Made by a program: the position numbers and the translations under genes
In this document: piece after piece, positions 11,732 to 22,302 of the stretch
How positions within the stretch are numbered: the stretch's first letter is position 1
How the letters are laid out: each line of letters begins with the position of its first letter
Assembly: GCA_029962745.1 (NCBI GenBank)
Contig: CM057152.1
Coordinates: 21,463,250 to 21,527,249, forward strand
Source: Echinometra lucunter
Taxonomy: Eukaryota; Echinodermata; Echinoidea; Camarodonta; Echinometridae
Direction: 5' to 3'
DNA: 64,000 bases
The notes under the pieces: model-generated
Database searches by the model: none
What the model saw: only the letters and a program-made list of their open reading frames with translations
What the model was told of the DNA's origin: nothing

Positions 11732-11743
11732 TATTTTTCTTTT

Positions 11744-11780
<37 letters not shown>

Positions 11781-12485
11781 GATTGATACCTCAGTACATT
11801 TCCTACAGAAGGGGGGGGGGGGCGTGTAAGTACTCAAACAATGTGCAATGTTAACCCGTGTGCATGGACCTTGGAAAATGTCACACATGTCAGTGGCACA
11901 TACGTCATGTAATACAAGAAGGTGACCCCCTAAGGTGGGTGTCAACAATGTCAAGCATTTTATAAGCAAGGAGTAATCAAATTACCATTAAAGTAGGCAG
12001 ATACACCCCCCCCCATATTTTCTCATTTAAAAAAGAAACAACTAATGTACTAGTAATAGTATCACCTTTCTTTACCTTTGTGTGAGATAAAACTGCAAAT
12101 AACATAAGATGATGCTGAATCTTGCCGAAATATAAAATGTAGGCAAGAAAAAATACAAAAACACCTGAGGCCACCATGTTTTATGTTCTCAAATTCAAAT
12201 TACCAGACATGAGATCATTCTTGAAACTGTATATGAGCCATGTGGTGTGGAAAGTAACCTATTCCAATGACATTTCATGGCTGTCATCTTCTTCCCAGTT
12301 TATAATAAAACAATTCAATTGAATACCTAGCAAAGATGTTCCATGATCAATTGCCCTAAAATTAATAATGGAAGCAACCCTGCCAAATATTCTATGCTGG
12401 GGTCTTTTGTATTTGAAGGAAGCTTTAACTACACTGAAATATATCATAGCTTATTGAAAAGAGATTTGTTAAATACTAGAGAACA

Positions 12486-13210
12486 GGGGAGCATTTCAGG
12501 AAGTGTCTTGTCAGTGATTTTTATTGACAACTGTTAAAAGCTACTGAAATCCGTGCATCTGATTGGCTGAGAGCAAATTTGTCAGTAACGAGCACACAAT
12601 GATGTGGTGCTCATCCGGCATCTGGCAAAGAAAATCACACAATTTTTAATTTTCACCAAGAAGACACTGTAATGAATAATTAGCATAACTAATTTTCTAG
12701 ACCAAATTTCAAAATTCTGTGTAGAAGTTTGGTGTACCTCAATAAGCTCTACCAGATGAAACAAAAAAAAAAATCAAAATCAATCGACAAATGAAGAAGA
12801 GGCATTTTTTGTGATTTTTAAATAAATTTTGCATGAATTAGCATAGATAATTTATGAGACAAAAATTCAAAATTCCATGTAGAAGTTAGGTGTACCTCAT
12901 GTAATTCTACCAGATGAAACAAAATAAAATCAAAATTTGTTGACAAATGAAGAAGAGCACTTTTTGTGATTTTTTTAAAATGCGCATAAATTAGCATGAG
13001 TTTCAATTTTCTGCGTATAAGTTTCAAATCCCTTACCTAGTGCTATCATATGAAGCAAACGGAACTGAAATCAGGCAAGAAATGACGAAGAAGAAGCATT
13101 TTGAAATTGTGGATGGAAGCCGGATGCCACGCTACGGCATAAGCTCATCTGGCCCATTTGGGCCGGATGAGCTAAAAATCCCTGACAAGACACTTCATGA
13201 AACGCTCCCC
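12486..13210. mobile_element. GGGGAGCG MITE, copy 2, interrupted
   Basis: The left end GGGGAGCATTTCAGGAAGTG (12486) and right end CACTTCATGAAACGCTCCCC (ending 13210) match the 139-bp MITE at 4018-4156, including the internal CTGATTGGCTGA. About 590 bp are inserted at 12587-13175, after GTCAGT. TRGAGAACA flanks both ends (12477-12485 and 13211-13219), which may be a 9-bp target duplication. Confidence 0.65.
12587..13175. mobile_element. Tandem-repeat transposon, family C, copy 1
   Basis: The left end carries GGTGCTCATCCGGC (about 12599-12612). The right end is a hairpin, AGCTCATCTGGCC ... GGCCGGATGAGCT (13142-13173), built from the same terminal motif. Between them, about three diverged ~165-bp units repeat TCAAAATTC(T/C)(G/A)TGTAGAAG, GGTGTACCTCA and CCAGATGAAACAAA. 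A short GGATGCC/GGAAGCCGGATGCC stretch precedes the hairpin. It is inserted inside a MITE, which fixes its borders to within a few bases. It is non-coding. The plan is the same as families A and B with unrelated sequence. Confidence 0.65.
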
Positions 13211-13240
13211 TGGAGAACAGGGTTAAAACATGCATACCTG

Positions 13241-13505
13241 GAGGTGTCATGGTGTAGTGGTTCATTCACTTGACTCTCAGTCAAAGGGATGAGGGTTCAA
13301 ATCCCAACCTGGCACTAACATTTCTTGGCAAGACATTAATCCACATCTGCCACTCTTCACCCAGGTGCAATAAGTGGGTACCTGGTAGGAAGAAATTCCT
13401 GCTTTAGCACCTTATCATGGTAGCTCATCTATAGCCAGGGTGATAATATACTTTGTAAAGTGCAGTAGAGTTTATTTGTACAGTAGCTGCACTTTATAAA
13501 TGGAC
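13241..13505 (+). mobile_element. tRNA-derived SINE
   Basis: Box A (TGGTGTAGTGGTT, from 13250) and box B (GGGTTCAAATCCC, 13293-13305) lie at tRNA spacing, with an anticodon-arm-like CTTGACTCTCAGTCAAAG between them. The body carries CAGGTGCAATAAGTGGGTAC followed by CTGGTAGG (13362-13389), a core shared with the SINE at 28138-28312. It would be transcribed by RNA polymerase III and mobilised by a LINE. The 3' tail is not distinct. Confidence 0.75.
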
Positions 13506-13632
13506 CATATTATTCTTACAAAAATTATATCCGAGCTTTTTCAGCACACACTCCTCATAGCTGTTTGAAAAAATAAAAACAAACACATAAAACCAGAAAC
13601 AAAACAAAAACAATTATATCTCATACAGTTGT

Positions 13633-13945
13633 TTTTATTTGAGATTTTTGTTATGTCTACCTACAGCTGCACATGACAAGTTATACAAAATAGGTTTTTG
13701 TATAACTTGTCATGCTAAAACTGTTAAGAAATTCATTTTTCCAGTGTCATCATTTTTTTTTTCAGGACAGAAGGATATCAGAATTGCTTTAGTTTGAGAT
13801 TTCTTTTTTAATATCTACCTACAAGTTGCACAGGGAAAGTGATATACAAAATAGATTTTGTTTTACCTATTCATGCTAAAGTTGTTAAGAAATTCCTTTT
13901 TTTCCAGTGTCATCATTTCTTCAGGGTAGGAGGAAATCAAAATTC
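13633..13945. repeat. Two-copy ~156-bp tandem duplication with palindrome
   Basis: Both halves run from TTGAGATTT through TCTACCTAC and CTAAA(A/G)(C/T)TGTTAAGAAATTC to CCAGTGTCATCATTT. The first half contains a near-perfect hairpin, CATGACAAGTTATACAAAA and its complement, at 13672-13714. In the second half only one arm can still be recognised. Confidence 0.6.
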
Positions 13946-14613
13946 CACTTCCCAGAATGCCTTAAAACTCTCCATCGCATTCTGTCCCAATCACTGCAAA
14001 GCAGGAAATGCTCAGGGTAATACTGAATCCCAACAACAACCATAATTTTTACTATCCTTTTTTCCCTAGTCCACTAAAGCATTAAAAAAGGGTCATCTTT
14101 CTGAGAAAGAAGAATTTAATGATCAATGCATTATTGAAAACACACAATGAGACTATCGAACTGATGTATAATTAGGAATAATTAAGCAGCTCTCTGTCAA
14201 GAAGCCTTTGACACTGATCTCAGATTGGGCTAATGAATTACCATCATAATGACATTTCAATCTACCCTGTACATCATACTACTTGTTCAAGACACACCCC
14301 TGTCATGTGGCTTCACAACCTATACAAATTAGAATCATATGAACTATGAACGATAAGAAGGAAATAATTACATAATTAGAAGGGTTGGCCATGCATGAGT
14401 GGAGACTTCCATAGCAGAAACAAAGCCTCCAGGTTGCTTGAGAATTAGGATACGAAACATCGCTGCAGTTTTAGATGGATCATCTTACACACATCCTAGT
14501 AAATTCAAGCACACCATTCACAGCAGAGGGCAGTATTCTGTTTCTCTTCGCTGATGCATTATAGTGCAACACACACTGCTGGAATTGCCACTGCATTCAG
14601 GGCAAGGCCAAAA

Positions 14614-14644
<31 letters not shown>

Positions 14645-15320
14645 GGGGGGGGGAGTATTTTTAATAATAATAATGGGTATTTAGAGGCGCTAAAAACAAA
14701 AAAGTACCATAGCGCGTACAAAAATAGGAAACATTTAATATTTGCAATGATTACTATACAATATTCAAGATAAAAAGGAAAAATATTAATTATTTAGGAA
14801 AAAGGTATGTCTTAAGGGATGATTTGAAGCCAAGAACACTGGAAACATTTCTTATTGAAAGAGGGATAGCATTCCAAGTCTTGGCAGCTGCTACGGCAAA
14901 CCGTTTTTCGGCAGAGGAGAGTTTAGACAAGGGAATGCAAAGTCTGCATGTGTCAGTGATTGAACGAAGATTACGAGAGGGTGTGTATAATTTGATGGTA
15001 TTATTAAGATATTCAGGTGCTAATTGATTTAGAGTTTTGTATACGTATAAACAGACTTTAAACTGAATGCGTTGGAATAGAGGTAACCAGTGGAGTTCCT
15101 TAAGTAGGGGTGTAGTATGAGTTCGGGATCCAAAGCCAAAAATTAAACGAGCGGCACGATTCTGTATAACTTCAAGTTTTCTTCTATCTCTAGCTGACAA
15201 AACAGTATATAAACTATTACAGTAATCTAACCGAGAAAGGATAAGTGCTCGCACAGCATGGTGACATGTCTTAAGATCAATAAATCTACGAATCCTCCAA
15301 TAAATCTACGAATCCTCCAG
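14645..15320 (-). pseudogene. 5'-truncated L2/CR1-like LINE, RT C-terminal part
   Basis: An open frame on the - strand (15254-14790, plus in-frame sequence upstream to about 15300) gives the C-terminal segment of a non-LTR reverse transcriptase: RALILSRLDYCNSLY, QNRAARLIFG, HWLPLFQRIQFKVCLYVYK and the terminal FKSSLKTYLF block. These are the hallmark motifs after the catalytic domain in L2/CR1/Jockey-type elements. The palm with the catalytic aspartates and the endonuclease are missing. A 23-bp duplication (GGAGGATTCGTAGATTTATT, twice) marks the break at about 15285-15320. Downstream a ~120-bp 3' UTR has a GCGC...GCGC pairing and an (ATT)n tail at about 14659-14675, then C9 and a ~29-base A run on the - strand. 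A dead insertion. Confidence 0.85.
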
Positions 15321-15510
15321 AATTTTTCTGGTTTTGAACCCGTTGGCTACTGGAACTGGGTGGCCTCTGTACAAAGTCTAGGGGAATTTAAAACTCAGTA
15401 GTTTACCAGTTAACAATGGCCCGCAGCTGAGTTTATTCATGTTTTAAATGAACAAATAGGGCCATTATACACAGTGCAGTTGCATGACCCTGCCCTTTCT
15501 TCCCACATAT

Positions 15511-15592
15511 ACTCTTCTTCTTCTTCTTCTTCTTCTTCTTCTTCTTCTTCTTCTTCTTCTTCTACTTCTTCTTCTTCTTCTTCTTTTTCTCC
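15511..15592. repeat. (CTT)n microsatellite
   Basis: About 27 CTT units with a few interruptions. Poly-Leu and poly-Glu frames over it are compositional. Confidence 0.9.
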
Positions 15593-16066
15593 TCTTTCTC
15601 CTCCTCTTCTCCTTTTTGTTTGATCACTTGAAAAATCAATGGGGGGGGGGGTGCACCCCCTCGTAGCGCCCCTGGACATAGCACCGACTCAAAACGGAGA
15701 GCATGCAGCAAATCGGGGGTAATGAAAAAATCTGTTTGGTCTTGCTGGTGTTTCTGGGGTATCATACTCTAATTGAAGTCATTCTGTTACAATATAATTC
15801 ATGTTTTCAGCAACAAGAGCTACTGTTATACTGTATTGTTTCATAATGTTTCAGAGTAAACTCTAAGAAATCACTTTGTCAGTGAAATAACTTTAAATGT
15901 GATAGAAAAGTCTTACTTTGTTAAACATGTAGCCTGGGACATTTCACCTCTACTCTGGGATGTTTCATCAGCCTGACTGGGTTTTGGCAGCAAGTGGTTG
16001 TTGACGTGTATTAATGGCATCTAGAAGTGGAGTAGATATGCACATCACAAGCTGAAACAAAGTAAT

Positions 16067-16459
16067 ACCGTGTTTACACAGTGACTCGGCTCGAGTGTTG
16101 AATCCTCAAGCAGGGTCGAACGCTGCGATGAGGGCAACTGTGATCGTGTTTATATGGAAACAAAAAAGGCGAGTTCAACACGGTCCGCAGATTACAAACG
16201 GAAGTAGAATTGTGATGACTTGCCTAGTTTGCCCATTGACCTAGGTCAGTGGGTTCAACACGGCTTTCTGTTTACACACGAAAAAATTGGCGAGTCTGAC
16301 TCGGCTCGCGGATCGAAACCTGCAATTCTGGCGGATCAAAAAAGCGGTGTTCAACACGGCTCGCGGGTCACACTGATCCTGTTTACATGAAATAAAAAAG
16401 TCATGTTGAGCATGGGTCGCATGTCGAACCCCCGAGCAGAGTCACTGTGTAAACACGGT
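16067..16459. mobile_element. 393-bp MITE, TIR ACCGTGTTTACACAGTGACTC
   Basis: Near-perfect inverted ends, ACCGTGTTTACACAGTGACT on the left and its complement on the right, flanked by AT on both sides (16065-16066 and 16460-16461). Inside, GGTTCAACACGGC(T/C) and GGCTCGCGG(A/G)TC recur as subterminal repeats in both orientations. Two-base AT duplications are known from ISL2EU-type transposons. That assignment is inference because no transposase is present. Confidence 0.7.
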
Positions 16460-16507
16460 ATAAGTTTAGTTGACTGGTCTATAACATTTGAATTTATCCA
16501 TCTGCTA

Positions 16508-16672
16508 TAGTGGAAACTTGTTATAAAGAGCTCCGATATAATGAGATTCCTGATATAACATGGTAAATACGCTGGTCCCAGTCCTTTATGTTCTTTTGTA
16601 TAAAACAAGATTCCTGATATAATAAACCAATTTTCATAGTCTGAATGTACTTGTTTCAGTGAGTTTCCACTG
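16508..16672. mobile_element. Tigger/pogo-like MITE, copy 1
   Basis: The left end TAGTGGAAACTTGTTATAA and right end GAGTTTCCACTG are inverted and flanked by TA on both sides. It is a diverged relative of 33630-33805 (CAGTGGAACCTTGTTATA). CAGTGGAAC ends with a TA duplication are typical of Tc1/mariner-superfamily Tigger/pogo elements. Confidence 0.55.
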
Positions 16673-17399
16673 TACCTGGATAAGTGAGAACATTCATAGA
16701 CATTTTTCAGAGAGCAAAGAGAAGAAAAAAAAACCCCGAGCTGTGTGTACATATACAGTGTGTCCAAGAATAAACGAAACCAAGATTCAACGATGTTTAA
16801 TCAAATCTTAATCACAGTTATGATTAACGAGCGGCACATATTTGTAAAGCTTAGACCCTCTTCTTTCATGTAATGTCACTCATATGATATATATTTCACG
16901 CATGAGTGAATAAAGACAGTGTGAAGTTGGGTAACCAAAAATTCGTTTGGCCAATGATGTTTGAATTTAAAAGAGATAATCACATCTCTAGAATGTTCAT
17001 TTTCTGCCTTTTCGTTTGACACCTAAATCAAGAAAAATGAACCAGGATGAGATAACTTAAACTGAAATATTGATTGCATTTCCTTGATTTTTTAAAAATC
17101 ATTTGTTTCTTAACTTCTCACCAATTGTTCGCACTCACTATTTGCATGAATGGATGCGGAGATGGTCACACGTGTTCTAAAAACTTTCGTGTAGAGACTC
17201 CTCCTATCCCACCCTCCTCATCCTCCTTGCCCATCACCACCCCACCCCAACCCCATCCCTAATCCTTCCTGGAACCTGAACTCTACTGTCCCCCAAGCTC
17301 CCTCTAGCTCCCTCCCTTGTTATGTGTGTGTGATGGTGTGTGTGTGTATTGTGTTATGGGTCTTTTGTTCAGCTGATGGATAGATTTAGTGAAACAGCA

Positions 17400-17612
17400 C
17401 TGCATAACCGATAAATTGCATGTTTCAAAATTCTGTGCAGAAGTTATGAATCCCCTACCTAGTGCTATCATATACAGCAAACGGAAATGAAATCGAACAA
17501 GAAATGATGAAAAAGAAGCATTTTGAAATTGTGGATGGATGCCGGACACCGGACGCTGGATGCCACGCTACGGCATAAGCTTATCTGGCCCATTCGTGCC
17601 GGATGAGCTAAA
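17400..17612. mobile_element. Tandem-repeat transposon, family C, right-end fragment
   Basis: Matches 13010-13175 closely: TTTCAAAATTCTGTGCAGAAG, then GCATTTTGAAATTGTGGATG, a short GGATGCCGGACACCGGACGC repeat, and the right hairpin AGCTTATCTGGCC ... GCCGGATGAGCT (17578-17609). The left terminus and all but the last unit are missing. Confidence 0.65.
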
Positions 17613-17983
17613 AAATTGTTAATCTCGGACTTACCCCAGTTTCTGGCAAAGACATCGTGTATGGACTATGGCTAGTATCCTCCATAAAAAAAATGTAAGG
17701 TTAGGATTAGGTTATGGTTACCATTAGGTTTGTGGTAAGAATCACTGCTAGACTTAAGGGTTAGTTTAATCTAGACTTGAAGTTACAGTAAAAATTTTAT
17801 CAAAGGAATTTTATCATAATTCATATACCACCAATTGATATTGCTTATAGTTGAGACTAGACCTTTAAGTCTTTTGAAAAGATCTAGCAAAAATACACCG
17901 GATTCTCATGTCACCATCAGTCTATTCTTACTGACAATATCACAAACATCTGTGAAGAGGAATGAATGCAGGGATGGCAGAGA

Positions 17984-18450
17984 GGGAGGGATGGTGGCTG
18001 GTACTCATGTCCTCTCTAATTGAGTCATGTTCGGACTATCATGATTCATTGTTCAGACAGCACGCTGAAATCAAGTTAAAGGTGGTCAGGGTGGTGAATT
18101 AAAAATGCTTTGATGCACAAGAACATTTGAATTCACAAATAAATTGAGTCAAGTTTCTTGATCAAATGGAAAGACGTTTGCCCTCTATCTGATAAACAGT
18201 AGGATGGGAGGGATGGTGGCTGGTAGAATATACTCATGTCATCTCTAATTGAGTCATGTCCTCACTATCATGATTCATTGTTCAGACATCACGCTAAAAT
18301 CAAGTTAAAGGCCACGTATGTTTTTTTAGATGGTCAGGGTGACGAATTCAAAATGCTCTGATACACATGAACATTTGAATTCATATATATAAATGGAGTA
18401 AAATTTCTCAATAAACGGAAAGAAATTTGGGCTCAATCCAATGAAAAATA
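17984..18450. repeat. Two-copy ~225-bp tandem duplication
   Basis: GGGAGGGATGGTGGCTGGTA opens both halves (17984 and 18207). Shared blocks include CTCTAATTGAGTCATGT, CTATCATGATTCATTGTTCA and GAACATTTGAATTCA. The second half has extra bases at GGCCACGTATGTTTTTTTAG. Non-coding. Confidence 0.65.
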
Positions 18451-19345
18451 GGATTTCAGAGGTTTTCAATTTGCATTCATTCATTCATTCATTTTTTTCT
18501 ATCTTCAACATTAAACAGAAATATCAGAAATAATTACATTATCAACTTTTAAATTCATATTAGCTGTAACAGGTTGAGAGGATAATTTTGAACAAAAAAT
18601 TGAATTTTCTAATAAAAATCAACACAGTAATTAGTTTTCAAAGATATCTATTTCATAGATTCCTATCAGAATTACCTATAGGAAAAGACAATCACAGTTT
18701 GAAACTCGGCACTCGTAACTTAATTTAGAAAGCAAACTTTCAAGAGAATGACTTCAAACATCACGGTGGGACTAAGATGTACTAAAGCATGCCAGATCAA
18801 GTTGAAAAGAGAAGACATGGCCTGGTTGAGCCCCTTAAAATTTCCAGTTCCTTGATAGATGCATGATTCATGAATGATCAAGAAATGGCTGCAGCAAAGT
18901 TGCAAATAGACATATTTTTGAAAATGTTCACTCTCGGGTTCAGCTGCAGATGAATCAATCTTAATGACAGGCCATCTACCAATTACAAATAATGAACAAC
19001 AGTCCTTCGATAACAAGTTCTGTACACATCAGATTCAGTTTCCATCAATCATTACATCCATGCATGTGGATTGCACAACTCGGGAGCCTCCAACTCACTC
19101 AACAAATTAAAAATCCTTTTTGCTCCCCCTTTACTTCAGTTCAGTTGTATAAAGCATGAAATTATTATTCCTTCTTTATTCTCACACTTTCAGTTTATAT
19201 CTCCTTATACTTGGTAGGAATCCTCCAAAAGACGCCGTAGAAGGTGTTTAAACTGGTGGTGTGTCATGTGCAGCCACCAACTTAAGGTGCTGGTTTTAGG
19301 GTCTTTTTTATGATATTACTGCACCATGTATTCTCATCCCCTCCG

Positions 19346-19385
<40 letters not shown>

Positions 19386-20009
19386 ATCTCACTATTTCTA
19401 TTTCCTACTGGCACGAACATGACACCCATAGATAATTGAGCTGAACTTTACTTGCACATAGCATCTGGTTTAAAAGTCTTACATGTACTTTGTAGGTGAT
19501 TACTATAAAATAACCATTTATCTTCCTCTCACTCAAAGAATGAACCCCTTTTCTGTACCCTCAATCTTTTCTGAAGATTTTCAGCTTTTTGAGACTACAC
19601 CTTTTCTAAACCTGTGAACTCAAATATGAATGATTACAGTACCAATCAATTGACAAAATTAATTTGTGTACAGCTAGCACATGTGAAATAACTCCCCAAA
19701 TGTTTACCAGCATTCTGGGAGCTAATAGTAAAAGGATGCAGAAGAAAATAAAGGAAAGCATGGGACTATAATGTGCAAAATCAAATGGCAGTTCAATTCC
19801 TTGCAATAAATGTCCTTAATACATGGATGCACGCATGTGTACCATGGCTGGTCTACCCACTAGTTGCTTTTATGTTAGTTGACAGTATATTTGAACTTGC
19901 AGTATCTTTATATAAAACTGATATTTGAAGCTCATGTTTGAAATATACTATAGTGACATGGAACCCTTAACAAACTGAGCAAAATGTTTTTGGTGATTGC
20001 TACACTTAA
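18451..20009. other. Non-coding stretch
   Basis: No supported gene, RNA or transposon end. Simple repeats only: (ATTC)n at about 18476-18492 and (TC)n at about 19351-19385. Confidence 0.45.
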
Positions 20010-20340
20010 AGGGGGTACCCACTGCTGAAACAATGTTAGTTCATTTAAAAGAGCATGAGTTTATTAGCAGAAAATCATCTACCTAAAGTTTTTTAAACAG
20101 TGGTGTTGCCAAGGAAACCCCCAAATGTGGTAAGATTTCAAGATATTCTTGACCCCTCAGCTGTGACCCAGTTTCAACTGGGTACCCACTTTGACGTCAA
20201 AATGACGTCAAAGTGGGTACCTTGTTGCGCAATTCCAGCAAAATGCGCGCAAAGTCTAATACATATTGTACAGTCTAGCGCGCAGCACAACTGCAATGTG
20301 CGAAGCTGGGTACCCACTTTTACGTCATACCTCATACTCA
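20010..20340. mobile_element. Possible MITE with double CRE palindrome
   Basis: GGGTACCCACT occurs at about 20014, 20180 and 20308, and inverted at 20211-20221. At the centre is a perfect palindrome with 19-bp arms, GGTACCCACTTTGACGTCA and its complement, separated by AAA (20181-20221). It contains two full TGACGTCA sites (20192-20199 and 20203-20210). A third, imperfect GGGTACCCACTTTTACGTCA is at 20308-20327. This looks like a foldback repeat; the ends are not fixed. Confidence 0.45.
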
Positions 20341-21717
20341 AATTTTTTGGTCAACTCTTGACTTTTTATGAGAAAATTAGCCAAAATGCACTGATTTTGA
20401 TTTAAAATCATCAAATTTTTTAATGTCATTCTTCTTAGAATTCTATTCTCGATCATATATCACAAAAATTCTTACCAATGTGTAATCACTTTAAAGTTAA
20501 GAATGGAACGGTAGTGGCAGGGTGTGGTCGTAGAGGGGGAGTGGTAGAGGGAGGAAAGGCGTGGTAGATAGGGGAGTGGTAGAGGGGGGGGGAGTGATAG
20601 TGGGGGAAGAGAATAGTGGGGGGGGGAGCTGTATAGAAGGTGATTGGGTAATTATGAAAAGGGCACTTTACAAAGTTTTATTGCCTGATTAAATTCCTAC
20701 TTCTCATATATTGCACAAATGTGATAAACAGAACTTGTTGAAATTGTGACTAACTAACCTATTCTTTATCTCCAGCTTTTACTTCAAGAAGATAGGGTTG
20801 GGAAATGTTTATTTCTGCCTTGAATTCATGACACTACAATTCTAAGAACTAAAAAAAAAGCAATTGTTTTCTTTACAAATGCAACAACAAAAAAGAAAAA
20901 GGACAGTGCATATTTAAAAGGTCAAGTTTCATTTTGAATGACATTCTTAATATTTTTGCTGATCATTTTATGGTCTCATAATAGGTGCAAACATAAAAAA
21001 TGAAATGACACCTAATCTACAGACCAGACATTTTGAAGCACCCAATAATTCACGATTACTTATAAATATTTACTTCGCGTCTCAATGTCTAATGGATTGA
21101 TGACTATACCCCTTGGAAGAGTATTATTTGACTTCAACAAGAGACAGCATAAGTGAATATGCAGTGGAGGGGGGAGGAGGGCTTCAAGAGGATAATGCAA
21201 GGCAAAAACTCCATCTGGCTTTTATGCTTGAGTGCCCCACCTCAACTAATTCAAACAGAATGCTCCCACCCCAAATGTGATAATCCTTTTCTTTATCCTT
21301 ATTTGCTTGTTAAATATTCAGTGGGACCCCCACAAAAAAAAATCACAAAACAAAACAAAAAAACCTAACTGAAAAATGTGAACACCTTATTCTGTTTTCA
21401 TTGCTTTCCATTCACTCTTCGCCAATTAGTGGAATTTAGTACACATCGGATAAGTTGCGAAAGAACATTCCTTCTTTATTAGGAACCCAGGCTGAACATA
21501 GCTGACGATTATAATAACACAATAACAGAGTGGCGCTTAGAAAAAATGGTGCTGATTACAACCTTTTCTTGTCCCACATTTGAAACCGTTAAAGATTCTT
21601 CAAAGAATCATTAATAGCCTATAAAGGTTCTCTAAAGAGTTCTAAAGGGTTCTAAGGGGGTCTTTATTGGTTGTACAAGGAACTTTTGGGGTTCCTAAAA
21701 TATAAAGAACCCTTTAT

Positions 21718-22302
21718 CATGACGAAAACCCATCGGTTAAAACTGAAACCCCGATTTGATTTTTGCAACTTCTAGACACCTGAGATTGCAGTAAGCCTAA
21801 ATAAACAAAAGCGCTGAACAACTTAATCACCTTGCCGGAGAAACGATCGACCTTCACAGTTCGATAGGTGAGAGAGAGAGAGGAGGGAGAAAGAGAAACA
21901 CGCTGGGGCTACACATGCCTAGTGTTCATGCGACGGGCTAGTTTTAAAAAAAAATGTTGCTAGAATCGCAATTTCTTGGTCATTTTGTTTCGTTCGAAGT
22001 TTAATTTTGGTTTTCATCTAAACTATGAGTGACTTTTGGACATGGCAATATCTTAAAACAGGTGAAAGATATATTTCCTACTTCACATTTCCTTTCAGGC
22101 AGTGCGGTGTTAAGAGTTTGTTAACACTATTACGTAAGATGATGAGGAGTGCAGATGTAATCCAAAACCACCACCTCTCGTGCGAAGATGCTAGTACTGA
22201 TAAAGACTTTTAACGTGCCTTTTGGATAGCAGGTAGCTATACCCCACCTAAGATTCATAGGATCATGTGCTAAAGTGGTGGGGTCTATTTTAAACGAGGG
22301 AT
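21718..22302 (+). repeat. Unclassified ~590-bp repeat D, copy 1
   Basis: Matches the - strand of 32940-33536 nearly throughout: AACTGAAACCCCGATTTGAT, CCTTGCCGGAGAAACGATCG, then ATGAGTGACTTTTGGACATG and TTTTAAACGAGGGATTTTC. Both copies have a ~62-codon open frame starting MSDFWTWQYLKTGERYISYF with a few substitutions, but nothing suggests a real protein. The flanks carry GGGTTCTAAAGGGTTCT-like repeats (about 21635-21660) and TAGAACCCCTTTTT (about 22314), perhaps the true inverted ends. Confidence 0.6.

Noticed and set aside
11667..11969. 100-codon - strand frame
   Set aside because: It covers a (TC)n run and the end of a MITE; composition explains it.
13241..13315. A genuine tRNA gene
   Set aside because: The acceptor ends do not pair well and a SINE body with a conserved core follows directly.
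16351..16767. 138-codon - strand frame
   Set aside because: It spans the ends of two MITEs with no splice or domain support.
22025..22213. 62-codon frame shared with 33023-33226
   Set aside because: It lies in a dispersed repeat; no domain, and the copies differ by several residues over a short frame.
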